DNA of 64,000 nt from Rostrohypoxylon terebratum (taxonomy: Eukaryota; Ascomycota; Sordariomycetes; Xylariales; Hypoxylaceae): the NCBI GenBank assembly GCA_022497145.1, contig MU385930.1, positions 62,001 through 126,000 on the forward strand, given 5' to 3'. A program made the position numbers and the translations under genes. Within the stretch, counting starts at the first letter, position 1, and every line of letters begins with the position of its first letter. A model generated the notes under the pieces. The model made no database searches, had not been told where the DNA came from, and saw only the letters and a list, made by a program, of their open reading frames with translations. This document shows positions 32,679-45,391 of this stretch, piece by piece.

Positions 32679-34459
32679 TTAGACTGTGAAGCTATACACC
32701 CGAAAGCATTTCAACTTACTCGCGACATGCCATTGTTTCCCAATTACCTGGAGGAGCTCCACAATATCTCGAAGCCATATTCTCGCGCTCGAGTCCTCTT
32801 GCTCGCGGATGAACCACTCGCATTCGCTTGCAACGGTATACAAGCAATGGCATAAGAGGGGACTGTGGTTGCTCAGTTCATCTCTACCGTTACTGTCAAC
32901 AGAATCCAGGATCTGCCGGGAAAGTTTCCAAGTATGTTCAGCGACGTCTAAGATGCCCGACATCGAGTTCCTCTGCATGTCCGCTTCTTCGGAGGACCTG
33001 CCATGTTCAACGGAGTATTTTTCATTGCAGGCATATATTTCGTATATGATAAGGCGAGCGGAGAAGCATATAGCCATGGCAACCAGCATAGATCCACCAA
33101 AAGAGGGAGACTTTCGGTGGAGATCACTTAGATGAGATGACAACGATGTCAGGATGTGATGAAGTTGTTTAGCTTCTGATATCCTAAAATCAAGAGTCAC
33201 ATTCGCATCGTGAAGATGATCGCGGTGATGCAAAACACGACCGAGGATATGCGCCGCTTGGCATACGTGCGCGAATGATCCTAAACTCGTGTTGTTAGAG
33301 AACGATGCCGCGAATAGGGGTTCGTTGAAGCCGATCCCGCCTTCGTTCCAGGATTCTTCCGGGCACGGTAGCAACTCTCCGGGACTCGGTTCCGGAGTCG
33401 ATAAAGGCATTCCGCTAGTGCCTTGGTTCATTATCCTATCTGAACGTGAGCATAACAGAGATACGATGGTGATGGAGGACGTGAATCTGGTACCTATCAA
33501 GGCAGAACGCAGCCCACCAAGCACGGCGCTCCTCCTCTCGGCCTGTCCATCCGACCGCGTCTTTGAATAACTGGCTCGCATTTTTCCGATCATGAAACCC
33601 CATCATGACGCAGAGTCTAGATGCATGCCCGACGTGTAGGTAGGCTGCTGGATAGATGGATTGGCCAATTTCGTAGACGGCGATCAATATGACAGATTGC
33701 AACAGCTGAAGACAAGGTAGACAAGAATTTTCTACCTCGAGCAAAGTCTTTAGTGCCTTCATGTAGGTGCTATTTGCTCTCGGTGATACTTTCGGTGATA
33801 TAGGCTCTGATACCAACTTCATAGAAAGGAATAGGAGTTGAGATGGGGAGTCTGGAATCAATCCATACTCGCTCAAGTGTCGTTGAGCAATCTTCTTGCT
33901 CAGAATGGGTAGCCAGTGATGAACTGTGGAAAAGTATTTGTCGTATACTGTAAGAGCTTCCGGGGAAAGGTTATAGGAGAGAGCTGCAGAAGGCATTGCT
34001 TGATTAAGCTCGGATGACAATGGCTTCAAGCAGACCTCACAGTCTAAGAAAAACATAGCCGGAAAATCATAGACACCCCTATTCCTCAACCAAGACTCTC
34101 GATCGTGATTTGAGTGTAGATCCTTTGAGCTATCATTCGACAATTGAGCGCTAACTTCACCATTTAGGCTTCGATGACCGATAGTTGGTTCGCTAGCATT
34201 GTTTTCGGATGTGGCTCGCGCCCGTGGTGGGTATTCGCACCGCTTCTCCAGACGCAGACACTTGAGGATATATCAGTTTTCGCATGTTCCTAGTATTTCA
34301 GTAGACTTACTAGAGAACAAGAGGGTAACTCTTTTGGACATTTCCGCTTGAGCCGCCTAAAGACTATGAGCCAACTGTATAGGTAGGTATAGTCTGGACT
34401 AGGATTTGTTATGTATCATACCGGCATGCAACGCAGGCGAACCGAGCTCTCCGATCCAT
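32679..34459 (-). CDS. Zn2Cys6 fungal transcription factor
   Basis: Exons 34459-34422, 34356-34311, 34260-33494 and 33435-32679 give 535 residues. The first two exons are tiny (38 and 46 bp). Spliced, they give MDRRARFACVACRRLKRKCP, and the finger continues KELPSCSLCLRLEKRCEY. That is a complete binuclear zinc cluster C-x2-C-x6-C-x6-C-x2-C-x6-C, which validates both introns. The middle-homology (fungal_trans) region follows: YDKYFSTVHHWLPILSKK, AYLHVGHASRLCVMMGFHDR and EERRAWWAAFCLDR|IMNQGTSGMPLSTPEP across the third intron. A nuclear DNA-binding regulator of unknown targets; the converging permease and the upstream KMO are possible but unproven ones. Confidence 0.93.
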
Positions 34460-35169
34460 ACTAGTAGGGACGTGTATTACTATCCGGCGTTGTTACCTTA
34501 CGATCCAATGCGATTTCAAGGTGATCCGCTCTCAGGACATGAGGGAGCGGACTTGTGGGCGGTTAGTGATTATATTCCGCATTTCTAGAGTCAGTTCTGT
34601 GTTGCGTAATTTAGGTCATGACTGACAGCTCTTCGGACATGCAAGTATAGGTAGGTACCTGATTCCTTTTCCAATCGAGGTCCTTAATGCGAAATGAGAA
34701 ACAGTTATGGAAAGCAAGGCCGTGTTCGATATCCGCTCACGTGGAAATATCAATGTATTTAATGTCAATTAAACGATGCCGCTCGAGTGTGTAAAGTCCG
34801 CTGCACTCGCCTATCTCCGCTCAAGTCGCTGCCCCCCACTTGATGACTGCATTAGCATGCGTCGAGCCGAACCGTGTGAGATGGCAATTCGAGTGGAAAT
34901 TCGTTCTTGTCGTGGATACTCGGTATTCATGAGGCTTCAGGATTAATCTGACATTTCCTGGTAGGCAAACGTTCCTAGGCATTAGCTATCGAAAAAAAAG
35001 AACATATTCTACGTCGAAATTTGTTCAATATTTCGCTCTTTCTTGTTAACGACAGAATTGAAATGTAATCTCTACAGGATTTTTGCACTCCTCGGGTTCT
35101 GGTATGATTGATTAGAGCTGTGTGTTATTGGAGGCTTATGCCAAAATTTAATTTAACTGCTACAGCCAC
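34460..35169. other. Intergenic region upstream of the transcription factor
   Basis: About 710 bp with no coding signal. Confidence 0.5.
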
Positions 35170-36980
35170 TTATCGTCGGATCAAGCTTCGGATGGAGCTG
35201 AGGAGAGACACGCCACCAAAGCCACGGCGTTGGGCAAGATATAGACGCAAAGCCCCCGCGATAACGGGGCCGCACAGCATAAGAATGAAGCCGCGGAGAA
35301 GGACTTTGCCTTGACGATCGCTTTTTGCTACCACCTCGGAGTATCTTTCGTTTCCGAAGCTTACTCGAGAGTATTTCGTCTGCCAGCCAAGGCTAGGCAG
35401 ATGGGCAGACATGAACTCTTCCAGAAACTTGCGGAGACGATAGGTAGGGCTTAGAACAGATGCGCGCATCTCAACATAGTTTTGTAGAGCGAGATCGTTG
35501 ATGGCGTGGGCGTCGGCGACGCGAAGTGCCGAGTATTCCGCGAGAGCCATTCCTCTTTGATACTCTACATCATCGGGCCCTGGGTTGTCCGGGTTGTCCG
35601 GGTTATTGTTTTCGGCGGCCGCGTGCTTGTCCAGGATAGAGAATAGGATGCGGACGTCTTCAAGTCCGGCGTTCATACCCTGCCCGTAAAACGGGACCAT
35701 GGCATGTGCCGCATCGCCCAAGATGACAACGGAGCTAGAGTAATGGTACGGTCGACACTTAATACTAATCAGGGGAAGGTGTGGATTTTCTTCAAATGAC
35801 GAGATAAGTTCACTTGGTTCAATCAACGAAGTGACGCCAGGGAAATGTTTATCGAAAAAAGTAGGTAGCTTTGAGGAGTCTGCCTCCAGGTTGGCATATT
35901 CGGCCCCCGACAGGAAGAGAGTGCAGGTAAAAGAGCCATCCTAATATTCTATCAGCCCCTAGATACCTTACTAGGTAGGTAAGCAGTGCTGAAGATTAGC
36001 AAGTCACGAGTCACTTCGACATACCTCGCTTGGTATGGCAATGAACATGAATTGCTTGCCAGGCCAAATGTGGAGATGATTGGGGGAGATTCGGAATTTG
36101 CTTTTTTCATCGTGCAACTCATCGCCCTCCCTCGGCTTGATTTGGAACTCGCACCACAGGGTATCGACGTACTCCTGTTGGTAATTCATTCTAGTGAATT
36201 TCATCAAGTGATATCTGACGGAAGAATGTGCTCCGTCGGCACCCATCATGAAATCGAACGAGATTTCTATCTCTTCCGGTCGACTCGACGAAGAGTTTGG
36301 GTCCCGGACCTCGAACCAAGCTTTTCGCTGTTTGAAATCTGCGCCGGTGAGTTTATAATTGAAGAAGAATTTCACGTTGGGCATTGCTCCGAGAATATCT
36401 AATAGTCGGGTATTGAGACCGGCTCTATCGACAGCGAATATGGTCTACGTTGTTTGGTCAACAAGTCATCCGTGAAAAATGAAAACGAGCCGACAAAAGA
36501 ATGGCACATTACCCTTCCATGGATATCATAGTCTTGAGGCTCTTCATACAACTCTCCAGATGGGCGCTTGCCGTGGATCATCCTCCCTCGCATAGGGATG
36601 GTTGCTGAGACTACATGGTCGAGGAGGTCCTGTTGGTCTGCATGGCGCATAGCATTAATGCCTCTTTCGGAAAGGGCAAGATTGATAGACTTGGTGAAAT
36701 TCAACGGCGTTGTTGAAGGATCCCGTAGATCTACACCTCATCAGTTTCTATCCATACCTACCTAGAATATGATGTTCCATCAACCCATCGACCCGTCGAC
36801 TCATCGGTCTTAGACATAACGACGTGGAATTTTATGTTTGCCTCGAGGGGTCGTAAGGGGTTATGACGTACCACCTCGTAGTTCGTATATTTCCACATCG
36901 TGACCTCTCTTAGCCGCATACAGAGCAGCCAACGACCCAACAGGGCCTGCGCCGACTACGACATATTTTTGACCAGGCAT
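35170..36980 (-). CDS. BNA4: Kynurenine 3-monooxygenase
   Basis: Exons 36980-36872, 36730-36513, 36444-36025 and 35940-35170 give 505 residues. The enzyme hydroxylates L-kynurenine to 3-hydroxykynurenine with FAD and NADPH, in the de novo NAD+ branch of tryptophan breakdown at the mitochondrial outer membrane. YVVVGAGPVGSLAALYAA is the FAD Rossmann loop. SINLALSERGINAM is a strong family marker, as is RMIHGKRPSGELYEEPQDYD. GADGAHSSVRYHLM is the DG motif, and ILGDAAHAMVPFYGQGMNAG the second FAD motif. The C-terminal hydrophobic helix GFILMLCGPVIAGALRLYL is the membrane anchor. All key motifs are intact across four exons. Confidence 0.95.
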
Positions 36981-37701
36981 CTTCCAACACCCACGAGGTG
37001 AAATGACGTTTCAGAAAGAAATGTTTAATCTCGATAGATGTCTCTATTCTTGTGTAATGGAGATGAAGGAAAAAACTAAGTTGAAATTTTGTAAGTCATC
37101 ATAGTACGTGTTAGTATGGATGTTTTCCGGGTAGAAGCGGAACCTTCTGAGTCTACCCGCTGCCTACTAGCGCATAGGTAGCGTGTGTAACAGGTACATA
37201 GAACACCAGTAAGGACCGGGCAGATGGGCAAGGTTCAAGTTGAAAGTTGAAAGTCGAGACCCTTTCAATTGGTCCACTTTAAAGTTCGCAAATCCATTGT
37301 GGGTCCATTGTAAGTGGTAAGTGCCCACCCTGCCACCCAGTACTGCCAGTAGTACTTTGTAAACCCAGTAAAACCCCGTAAATGGTAAGTGGGATGAACA
37401 ATGTGAAGGGTTTTTGAAGGGTTTGGAAGGGTTTGCGTTGCGCCTTTCTTTTGACCTACAAGGCGGAGGACTTCCAAAAAACAACATTCGAACTTGACCC
37501 AACAAATCTACCGAGATTTAAAGTCGATTCCCCTCTACTTCATTTTTTGGCAGGGTTTATACCATTTTTTTTACTATTTTTATTTCCTTCGTAATCGCGC
37601 CACGAGCGTCTAAACATTCCTCTCATTGAAAAAAAGTTTAGAAACACCCAGCGAACCCCTCCATCAACCCATCCGTCTCCCAAGCCTCCCATACCTCCGA
37701 C
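36981..37701. other. Intergenic region between divergent KMO and MAP1
   Basis: About 720 bp. It contains clustered AAGTGGTAAGTG / GTGGGTCCATTG direct repeats (about 37290-37400). It probably carries the promoters of both genes. Confidence 0.5.
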
Positions 37702-39201
37702 ATGGCTTCCGAACCGCCAACCAAGAAGAAATGTCTCGGGAAAGACTGTGAGAACGATGCTTCTGCCCTCCAATGTCCCACATGTCTGAAAATAGGCATC
37801 AAGGATAGCAATTTCTGCTCCCAAGATTGTTTCAAGAAGAATTGGGTTCGTATGCTTCAGCCATAACCACAAACCTTTTACCACCCGTTACCCGTTATTG
37901 CTGTCTAGCCTTGCTAACCCATTGCTTTACTTGCGCCCTAGAATGATCACAAGATATTGCACAAGGTCGCACAAGGCAAGACCGCCAACGGTATTCTTGA
38001 CAGTATCCGAACTCCAAAGGTCGTCTCTAAACCTGATCCAGCAACCGGCGTGTTTAACCCTTTCCCTACCTTCGCATACACCGGCTCCATGCGCCCCGTC
38101 TACCCCTTATCCGAAAGGCGCGTAGTTCCGAAGTCGATACCTCACCCTGACTATGCCGAGACCGGTTACCCCAAGAGCGAACGATTTGTCAACAGGAATA
38201 AGATTGACATCCTCGATGCTAAGGGACAGGAGGCTATGCGAAAAGTGTGCAGGTTAGGTCGGGAAGTCCTAGATATAGTGGCAGCAGAGGTCAGGCCCGG
38301 CGTCACCACCGACTACCTTGACGAAATCTGCCATAAGGCCTCTATAGAACGAGAGGTAAATCGATCATGACCCTTTCTTGCCCTTCTTGCCCTTCTTTGC
38401 ACTGCAAATCCGCATGGGAACTAACCGGCATCCATATAGTGTTACCCCTCGCCTCTCAACTACAACAACTTCCCCAAGTCTTTCTGTACATCGGTCAACG
38501 AGATCATTTGCCACGGTATTCCAGACCAGCGGGTATTGTTAGACGGCGACATCATCAATCTCGACGTTTCATTGTATCACGGCGGTTACCACGCAGACCT
38601 GAACGAGACGTACTACGTTGGTGACAAGGCTAAGGCGGATCCGGATTCTGTCCGAGTAGTTGAAGCGGCTAGAGAATGCCTGGACGAGGCGGCCAAGCTC
38701 ATCAAGCCGGGTACGCTGATACGAGAGTTCGGCAACGTTATCGAGAAACATGCCAAGTCGAAGAACTGCAGTGTCATCAGGACATACTGCGGCCACGGAG
38801 TCAACAGTTTATTCCACTGCCCGCCCAACGTGCCGCATTACGCAAAAAATAAGGCTGTAGGAGAGTGTAAGCCCGGTATGACCTTCACCATCGAGCCTAT
38901 GATCGCGCTGGGGAAATACCGGGATGTTACGTGGCCTGATAACTGGACGAGTGCTACGATTGACGGTAAACGGACTGCTCAGTTTGGTGAGTTGATCCAC
39001 AGCTTCTCCTTTTTCTCCTTCTCCCATTTCTCACCTTTCTTGTATAACGCATGCATAAGACGGTGTGCTAATCGAGCGTCAACAGAACATACTTATCTGG
39101 TAACCGAAACCGGAGTGGAGGTATTGACAGCGCGGACGGAGACCTCGCCCGGAGGACCTGTACCGATGCCTGTCGTGGAAAATAGGACGAACAGTAGTTG
39201 A
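37702..39201 (+). CDS. MAP1: Methionine aminopeptidase 1
   Basis: Exons 37702-37845, 37942-38355, 38440-38986 and 39086-39201 give 406 residues. It removes the initiator Met from nascent proteins at the ribosome. Residues 1-50 hold a zinc-finger region (CLGKDCENDASALQCPTC and FCSQDCFKKNWNDHK) that binds ribosomes in type 1 eukaryotic enzymes. YPSPLNYNNFPKSFCTSVNE and ICHGIPDQRVLLDGDIINLD are classic MetAP1 motifs. Metal ligands are visible: Asp in INLDVS, Asp in HADLNET, His in CGHGVNSLFH, Glu in FTIEPM and Glu in TETGVEV. The last intron (99 bp) is a multiple of three and free of stops in frame. Confidence 0.95.
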
Positions 39202-39456
39202 GAGGGCGGCCAACCTAGATAGTCTTCTTCGAGGCTGTTGATTCTGCACGCAAGCGATGCATATTGCCGAGTGAGGCTCAAGCGCGATACATATACAATA
39301 AAAGGAGGGAGAGGGGGGGGATAAAACTAGGAAATAACATACACGCGTGGGAGCGGGAGCGTGCTATGGACTACGCTGTTTATTTGTTCATTTGAACGTA
39401 CATAATAATCGGTGAACATAGTATGTATGGTGTACAGCATAGTGGACTTCTTTGTC

Positions 39457-39490
<34 letters not shown>

Positions 39491-39513
39491 CGGGCGGGGG
39501 GGGGGGGGGGGGT

Positions 39514-39548
<35 letters not shown>

Positions 39549-39555
39549 AGGCGCG

Positions 39556-39565
39556 NNNNNNNNNN
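39556..39565. other. Assembly gap (10 N)
   Basis: Ten unresolved bases directly after the long G homopolymer. Local sequence on both sides is unreliable. Confidence 0.98.
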
Positions 39566-40584
39566 TGGGGGGCATTGCCAAAGCCTTTTTATTGTTCAAT
39601 TTTAAGTACAAAAAAATCGGGGAACATTTTTTTTTTGGTTTTCAGCATTTTTGTCATATTTGTCTTGCCCCCCCCCCCCCCCCCCCCCCCCCCCTTTTTT
39701 TTTTTACTTTTTACAGCAGAAATTACCTAATAGCCCAACCACTCCCGACTCCCGAGTCCCTGGCGAGTTCCTGGAGAGTACCTGGGTATAGGTACAATAC
39801 CTAGACGGAGTCAACCTTAAAGTGCTTAGCTTCAGGGCTCTCTTTGGTTTACCGCATTACTACTAGGGAAATTAGGAAAATAAACTGTTTCCTGCGGGTC
39901 CTATTCCTCCAAGGCTACCTGCCCCTCTATTTTCCAGCCTGTTAGCTTCCAGGGCTCTAAGGCTGTGATCCAGGGATGTGGGGGACGGTTCAATAGAAAA
40001 AAAACCTTAAAGAATGTATTATCCTGCATTTGAGAAAGTACATACTTCGTACCTCTAAATGTATTGTAATTGTTACAGTAGAAAGTCAGGTTGGTACTTA
40101 TCGTACACGTATAATACATTAGGTACCTGGTAGTACTTGGCAGTGGTAGTGCAGGACCTTTAGCCGAAAGCTTCAACAGCTGGGGCAAGCTTTTTTTTTT
40201 TTTTGCTTCGAGGCTCTCGACTTCCTGGGCTTCCTGCGCAAAAAAAGGCAAGCAAGCTTTTTTCCTCCTTCACGCGAACCGCTTTCATCATTCACCCACA
40301 CAAAATCACCACCCCCAAAATTTCTTTTCCATTACCCGTTTTCCAAAAACAACCGATAAACCGTCAAATAGGTCTTCACCACTTCCCCAAAGTTTTTTAA
40401 TTTATCGCGGGGGTTCTCAATATCCGATTTATCTACTTGTCTACTTGTCTTGTCTATAGTAGGTGTTCGACTACCTGTCTCTATAATCTCGACGACACGT
40501 ATCTCATCGCTTGGATCCCTGTGCGTTGTGCGTCTGGCGTTGTGCGCTAAGTTGGAACCTTGCGTCTTGCGTCTTTTGTTACTA

Positions 40585-40690
40585 CATACCTAGGTCCTAG
40601 GTAGTAGGTAATATTGTATGTACAATACATATTCTGTAATTTACATACCTAGAGGCTAGTAGTAGTGACTTAGTACTACTAGGTAGTAAG
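40585..40690. repeat. Cluster of CCTAGG/TAGTAC palindromic tracts
   Basis: Repeated ACCTAGGTCCTAGGTAGTAGG, TTGTATGTACAATACAT and TAGTACTACTAGGTAGTA; several self-complementary units in about 100 bp. Confidence 0.65.
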
Positions 40691-41069
40691 TACAGCGCAA
40701 AGCGTCGGCTTCCAGCACTTTTTGTATTGTGTTGTATTGTACCACCGAAGGGTGCTACCTACCACGGTACTACCTAGGCAGGCACTAAGCACCTAGACAA
40801 TTCTGCAGCCTTATCTCCGCATCTTCACATCTTCACACCTTCGCATCTTCGCATTCTTCTAATTTCGACCATCCCGTTCCGTCCTTTCGACCAAACCTCC
40901 TCTACCCGCGCTCGACGTCGACGACGATCACAACCAGTCAAGTACTGCTAGAAAGTTTGTGTGCAGCTAGTACCCGATCATCTCGACACCCTAACCGATT
41001 GCCTCACGTAAACACATATCCTCACTAGTCCTTCCGACAACACGACAACACAACCACACAACCACCAAA

Positions 41070-41845
41070 ATGTCGGGCGAGGCGTGGTTATACCTCTTCG
41101 CTGTCCTAATAAATGCCGTCAACCTCTTCCTCCAGGTATTCTTTACCATCATGTATAGCGATTTAGAATGGTACGTGCGACATACTCGAGGCAATCGAGG
41201 CATTCGAGGCACAAAGGTGCCATGGTTGCGTCTTGTCGAAGCTATGCTCCGGAGAAGGCACCTATGACTAGCCTAATTTACGTCATTGTTTCTGCAACCT
41301 GCTACCTGCTACCTCCCTCAGACAATCTCCAGAGAAACCTTGCAACTGACAGATCTCTATTTCAGTGACTACATCAATCCCATCGACCTATGCAACCGTC
41401 TGAATACCTACATCATTCCCGAAGCTGCCGTACAAGGATTTTTGACCTTCTTGTTCCTCATCAACGGATATTGGATGGCCCTGATTCTCAACCTGCCACT
41501 CCTCTCTTGGAATATCAAGAAGTACGTTGCGCCAAAGCCATCTCTAGTACACATCGTACAAATTGTACAAATTGTACACATTCCGTTGCTTTGGTCATTA
41601 ACATGGGATGTAGGATCGTCGACAACACGCACTTACTGGACGCCACCGAGATCTTCAGAAAATTAAACGTTCATAAGAAGGTACGAGCATTCAATACACA
41701 CCTAGTACACGTACTTTTATATCCAAGCGGTATCATCTAACCCGTTATATAGGAATCATTCATCAAGCTAGGTTTTCATCTAGTCATGTTCTTTTTCTAT
41801 CTGTACAGTATGATCGTCGCCTTAATCAAGGACGAGACGAAGTAA
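41070..41845 (+). CDS. ERV14: Cornichon-family ER cargo receptor
   Basis: Exons 41070-41170, 41366-41521, 41614-41680 and 41753-41845 give 138 residues, the size of yeast Erv14. It packs membrane cargo into COPII vesicles at ER exit sites. Three to four hydrophobic helices are seen: AWLYLFAVLINAVNLFLQVF, AVQGFLTFLFLINGYWMALI and FHLVMFFFYLYSMIVALI. Family signatures FFTIMYSDLECDYINPIDLC and DNTHLLDATEIFRKLNVHKK are complete once introns are removed. The first intron is long (195 bp). A conserved housekeeping gene with no anomalies. Confidence 0.95.
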
Positions 41846-43255
41846 GCTGTTGCATATTGGGATAAGCACGACCAAGTGCAAAAGACCAATATGGAACTGC
41901 TCTGACGGAATGTACCTCATGAGCTATGACCACTCGGATTCCCCTGTGTCTAAAAGGAGTGGTGTTCAATTTAGGCAACCTTTGGGGAGTCTTCATATTT
42001 GCGTTGCGGATTGGTTTGGACAAGTTGACGACCGAGCTGACGAATTTGGAGGGGACGGGTCCGGATGAGGGACGAGATATTCCCTAGGTCCCCATTGAAG
42101 TTGAGTGGATGTGACGTGTCGAGATGGGAGATGAGAAAGACGAAAGTGAGGGCTAAGTAGCAGCTCAGGCACAAGGAATTTATGGCATTGTGCGCCTTCG
42201 TACAACTGACAGTTTCCATAGATAATGAAATCATAAATAATACCCCCGTTATTCAAACAGAGAAACAAACAAACCGACCGGATTATTTCCTACGCGGTGA
42301 TCGTTTCGAAATTCGAACAAATCAGAATATCAGAATAGTGAACCGAGTACATGAGCTCATGTTTGATAGCTGAATGTTACTACATTCGGTTGTGGGAGCG
42401 TATGGATTTCAATCTAATTATTTACACCATGAGATGAGACCACAAGCCATCCATCGGTACGGACATACCTACTGGTAGGTATATAGTTACTAGTATTCAA
42501 AAACTCAGTTTCGTCGGCTTCACAGGTATATCCATAAGGCTATTCAGACTGATTAGTTCGGCATGTACAGCAAAGAAGTAGTAGACAGCATTCACGGGAA
42601 TTTTCTATAAGAATGACGTAGTTAAACCTCCTTTGAACACGGTAATACGTTTATCAACCTCACCCCTTACCCCTTAATCCTTATTCTATAAGCTTCATGT
42701 TGCTAACAAGCTAAAAGCCTTCCAAGATTGTTACATCGACTCGGATTTGGCTGTAATGAGGCTCACCGAGCTATGCTCTTGTTGGACAGAAAGAAATAAC
42801 TAGGCTGGAATTTTATCTACATCATCGACTTTTCTTTTTTCCCGCGAGAGACCAATCAGCGAAAACCTATATGATTTTCGTCCGCATCCACGGGCACGGG
42901 ACTCGAATTACCTTTTCACCTAAAGTCCGACGGGTAGTGTCCTTGTCACCATATCGTCATCGAACCACTACATCGTCCCAACATCTTTTAGTATGATGAG
43001 TAGAGTTCAATTTTTGGTGGGTTCTATATCCAGGTATGATCGATCATACAAAGGCTCTTAGCTCCAGGAGGTCCTACATTTGCCCCGGAACCACCAGGGT
43101 ACCTAGCCCGCCTCCCCTATGTAGTTATTATATGTGTCTACAGCTACCACTCTACCTTAGACTCTTGTAAATGAATTATCTTTGGAATACCTTACCAAGG
43201 AACATAGCCATCACTCCAATTAGGTCACTATTGGAAAGAGAAAATCACATCGAAT
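41846..43255. other. Intergenic region upstream of catalase
   Basis: About 1.4 kb without a supportable gene. Confidence 0.5.
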
Positions 43256-45131
43256 ATGGCACCCTCTGCAGATACCTCGTTCGCTGGTCACGTTGCTAGC
43301 CAGTTCACATCTTACGAACATGACCGCAAGACCGCGTCGAAAGATACACTATACGCCACCAGGTATGTTGGCATGACTCTCAACTACGATATTCAGCAAC
43401 TAACGAGCGTAGTAATGGCGTTCCCATGCCTCACCCGTACGAGACTCAGAGGGTAGGGGAAAACGGGCCTCTCCTTCTCCAGGACTTCCATCTAATCGAT
43501 CTACTCTCCCATTTCGATCGAGAACGCATACCCGAACGGGTGGTACACGCCAAGGGGAGCGGCGCTCAGTAAGCTCCTCTTATGTCACATCAGGTCGACA
43601 GAAAAAGGTGTAGCTAACATTTCGTGCTCGCAGCGGTTTCTTCGAATGTACGAATCCTATTCCGGAGTTGTGTTCTGCCGATATCTTCTCGACGAAGGGA
43701 AAGAAATGTCCCATCACTGCCCGGTTCTCGACCGTCGGAGGCGAGTCTGGCTCCCACGACTGCGCCCGTGACCCTCGAGGGTTCGCCGTCAAGTTCCGGA
43801 CCGAAGACGGCAATTGGGACCTTGTCGCCAACAATACGCCGGTCTTCTTCTTACGAGACCCAGCCAAGTTTCCTTACTTCATCCATACGCAGAAACGAGA
43901 TCCGTCAACTCACCTAACGCATGCCGACGACTCCACCATGTTTTGGGACTATCTCTGTAACAACCCCGAGAGCATCCATCAAGTGATGATTCTCATGGGT
44001 GACCGAGGTATCCCGGATGGCTACCGCTTCATGCATGGTTATGCGGGTCACACACTCAAGTTCGTCAACAAGCAGGGGGATTGGATCTATACCCAGATCC
44101 ATTTCAAGTCTCAACAGGGTACCAAGTTCATCACTCAGGAAGATTCTGCCAATAAGTCCCCCGACCACTCCCAGAAAGATCTCTACGAAGCCATCGAGCG
44201 TGGGGATTATCCGAAGTGGACTGTCGAAATCCAGACTATGACGCCGAAGCAGGCCGAAGAGGTGTGGGAGAAGCAGAGGATCAACATCTTCGACCTGACC
44301 CATGTCTGGCCTCAGGGTCAGTTTCCGCGAAAGAAGATCGGCGAATTTACCCTCAACGAGAACGCCGTCAATTATTTCGCAGAGATCGAGCAGGTTGCTT
44401 TCAATCCGGCACACATGCCACCCGGAATCGAGCCATCTGCTGACCCGGTTCTGCAATCTCGCCTCTTCTCTTACCCGGACACCCACCGCCATCGCGTCGG
44501 CGTCAACTATCAACAGCTGCCCGTCAATGCGCCACGCACGGGTTTCATGTTTGGTAATTTCCAGAGGGACGGTTCGATGGCTTTCTACAACCAGGGGGCA
44601 CGGCCCAACTACCTAAGTTCCATAGATCCGATCCAGTTTCGCGACCGCTCCGTCGATCTCGACAAAACCCACGGACATTTCACCGGAGAAGCTATCACGT
44701 TCCTGTCGGAGATTCGGCCGGAAGATTTCAATGCCCCCAGAGCCCTGTACCGGAAGGTGTGGGACGAGCCTGCGCGCGCCAGGTTCATTAACAACGTTGC
44801 TGGAAAGATGGCGCTCTGCAAGGAGCCGGAGATCATCAAGCGCCAGATCGCCATCTTCCGAGAGGTTGACGAGGAGATCGCTACACGCCTCGAGAAGGCG
44901 ACGGGGATCAAGGGTTATGATGGCATCGCGAACATGAGATTTAACGGAACGCATAACGGAATGACAAAGAATGCTAAATTGAGGTATGCTAATGGGGTCA
45001 ACGTGACAAAGGGAAAGAGTGTCACGAAGAACAATGGTGCGCCACAGGCTGGAGCACACAGGGCTGTATACCATGTTGGTGATGCCAAAGGTGCGAATGG
45101 CGCGAATAGTGCGAACGGATTCCACCAGTGA
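43256..45131 (+). CDS. Monofunctional heme catalase
   Basis: Exons 43256-43362, 43413-43568 and 43634-45131 give 586 residues. It converts H2O2 to water and oxygen. VVHAKGSGAHGFFECT carries the distal catalytic His (junction of exons 2 and 3). RFSTVGGESGSHDCARDPRG and DGNWDLVANNTPVFFLRDP are core motifs, with the distal Asn. RLFSYPDTHRHRVGVNY is the proximal heme loop with the Tyr ligand. Subunit length fits small-subunit catalases plus a C-terminal tail rich in Gly/Asn/Ala (KGANGANSANG) that is probably disordered. There is no signal peptide and no obvious C-terminal SKL, so cytosolic location is likely. Confidence 0.95.
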
Positions 45132-45391
45132 TGGCGAAGATGGATCTGGAGTCTCCATACATTAATTCCCAATGAGGATCTAGGCACTCAGAGTTACGAC
45201 AATCGTTTAGGTATATAGTCCTCGAAATAGGTACTATCGAGGCAATCTTATAGGGAAGGATTGTATTGTTTCCACTGTTCTATATCTATCTACTCTAGTA
45301 CCTACTAGGTACTCATCTACTTGAATAATTTGCTCTGTAAACGACATGCTCTTCGGTAATATCAGTGGCCTCCATAATTGGCCCTGATTTT

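Larger units (their letters stand above)
39202..41069. other. Intergenic region with assembly gap
   Basis: About 1.9 kb. It holds an interrupted poly-G run (39459-39547), ten Ns (39556-39565), a poly-C run (39668-39694), a degraded direct copy of the sequence left of the poly-G, and many CCTAGG/TAGTA tracts (40585-40800). No gene is supportable; the glycine- or proline-only frames here are artefacts. Confidence 0.75.

Noticed and set aside
39327..39804. Poly-glycine / poly-proline open frames
   Set aside because: They are read from homopolymer G or C runs across an N gap, so they are assembly artefacts and not genes.
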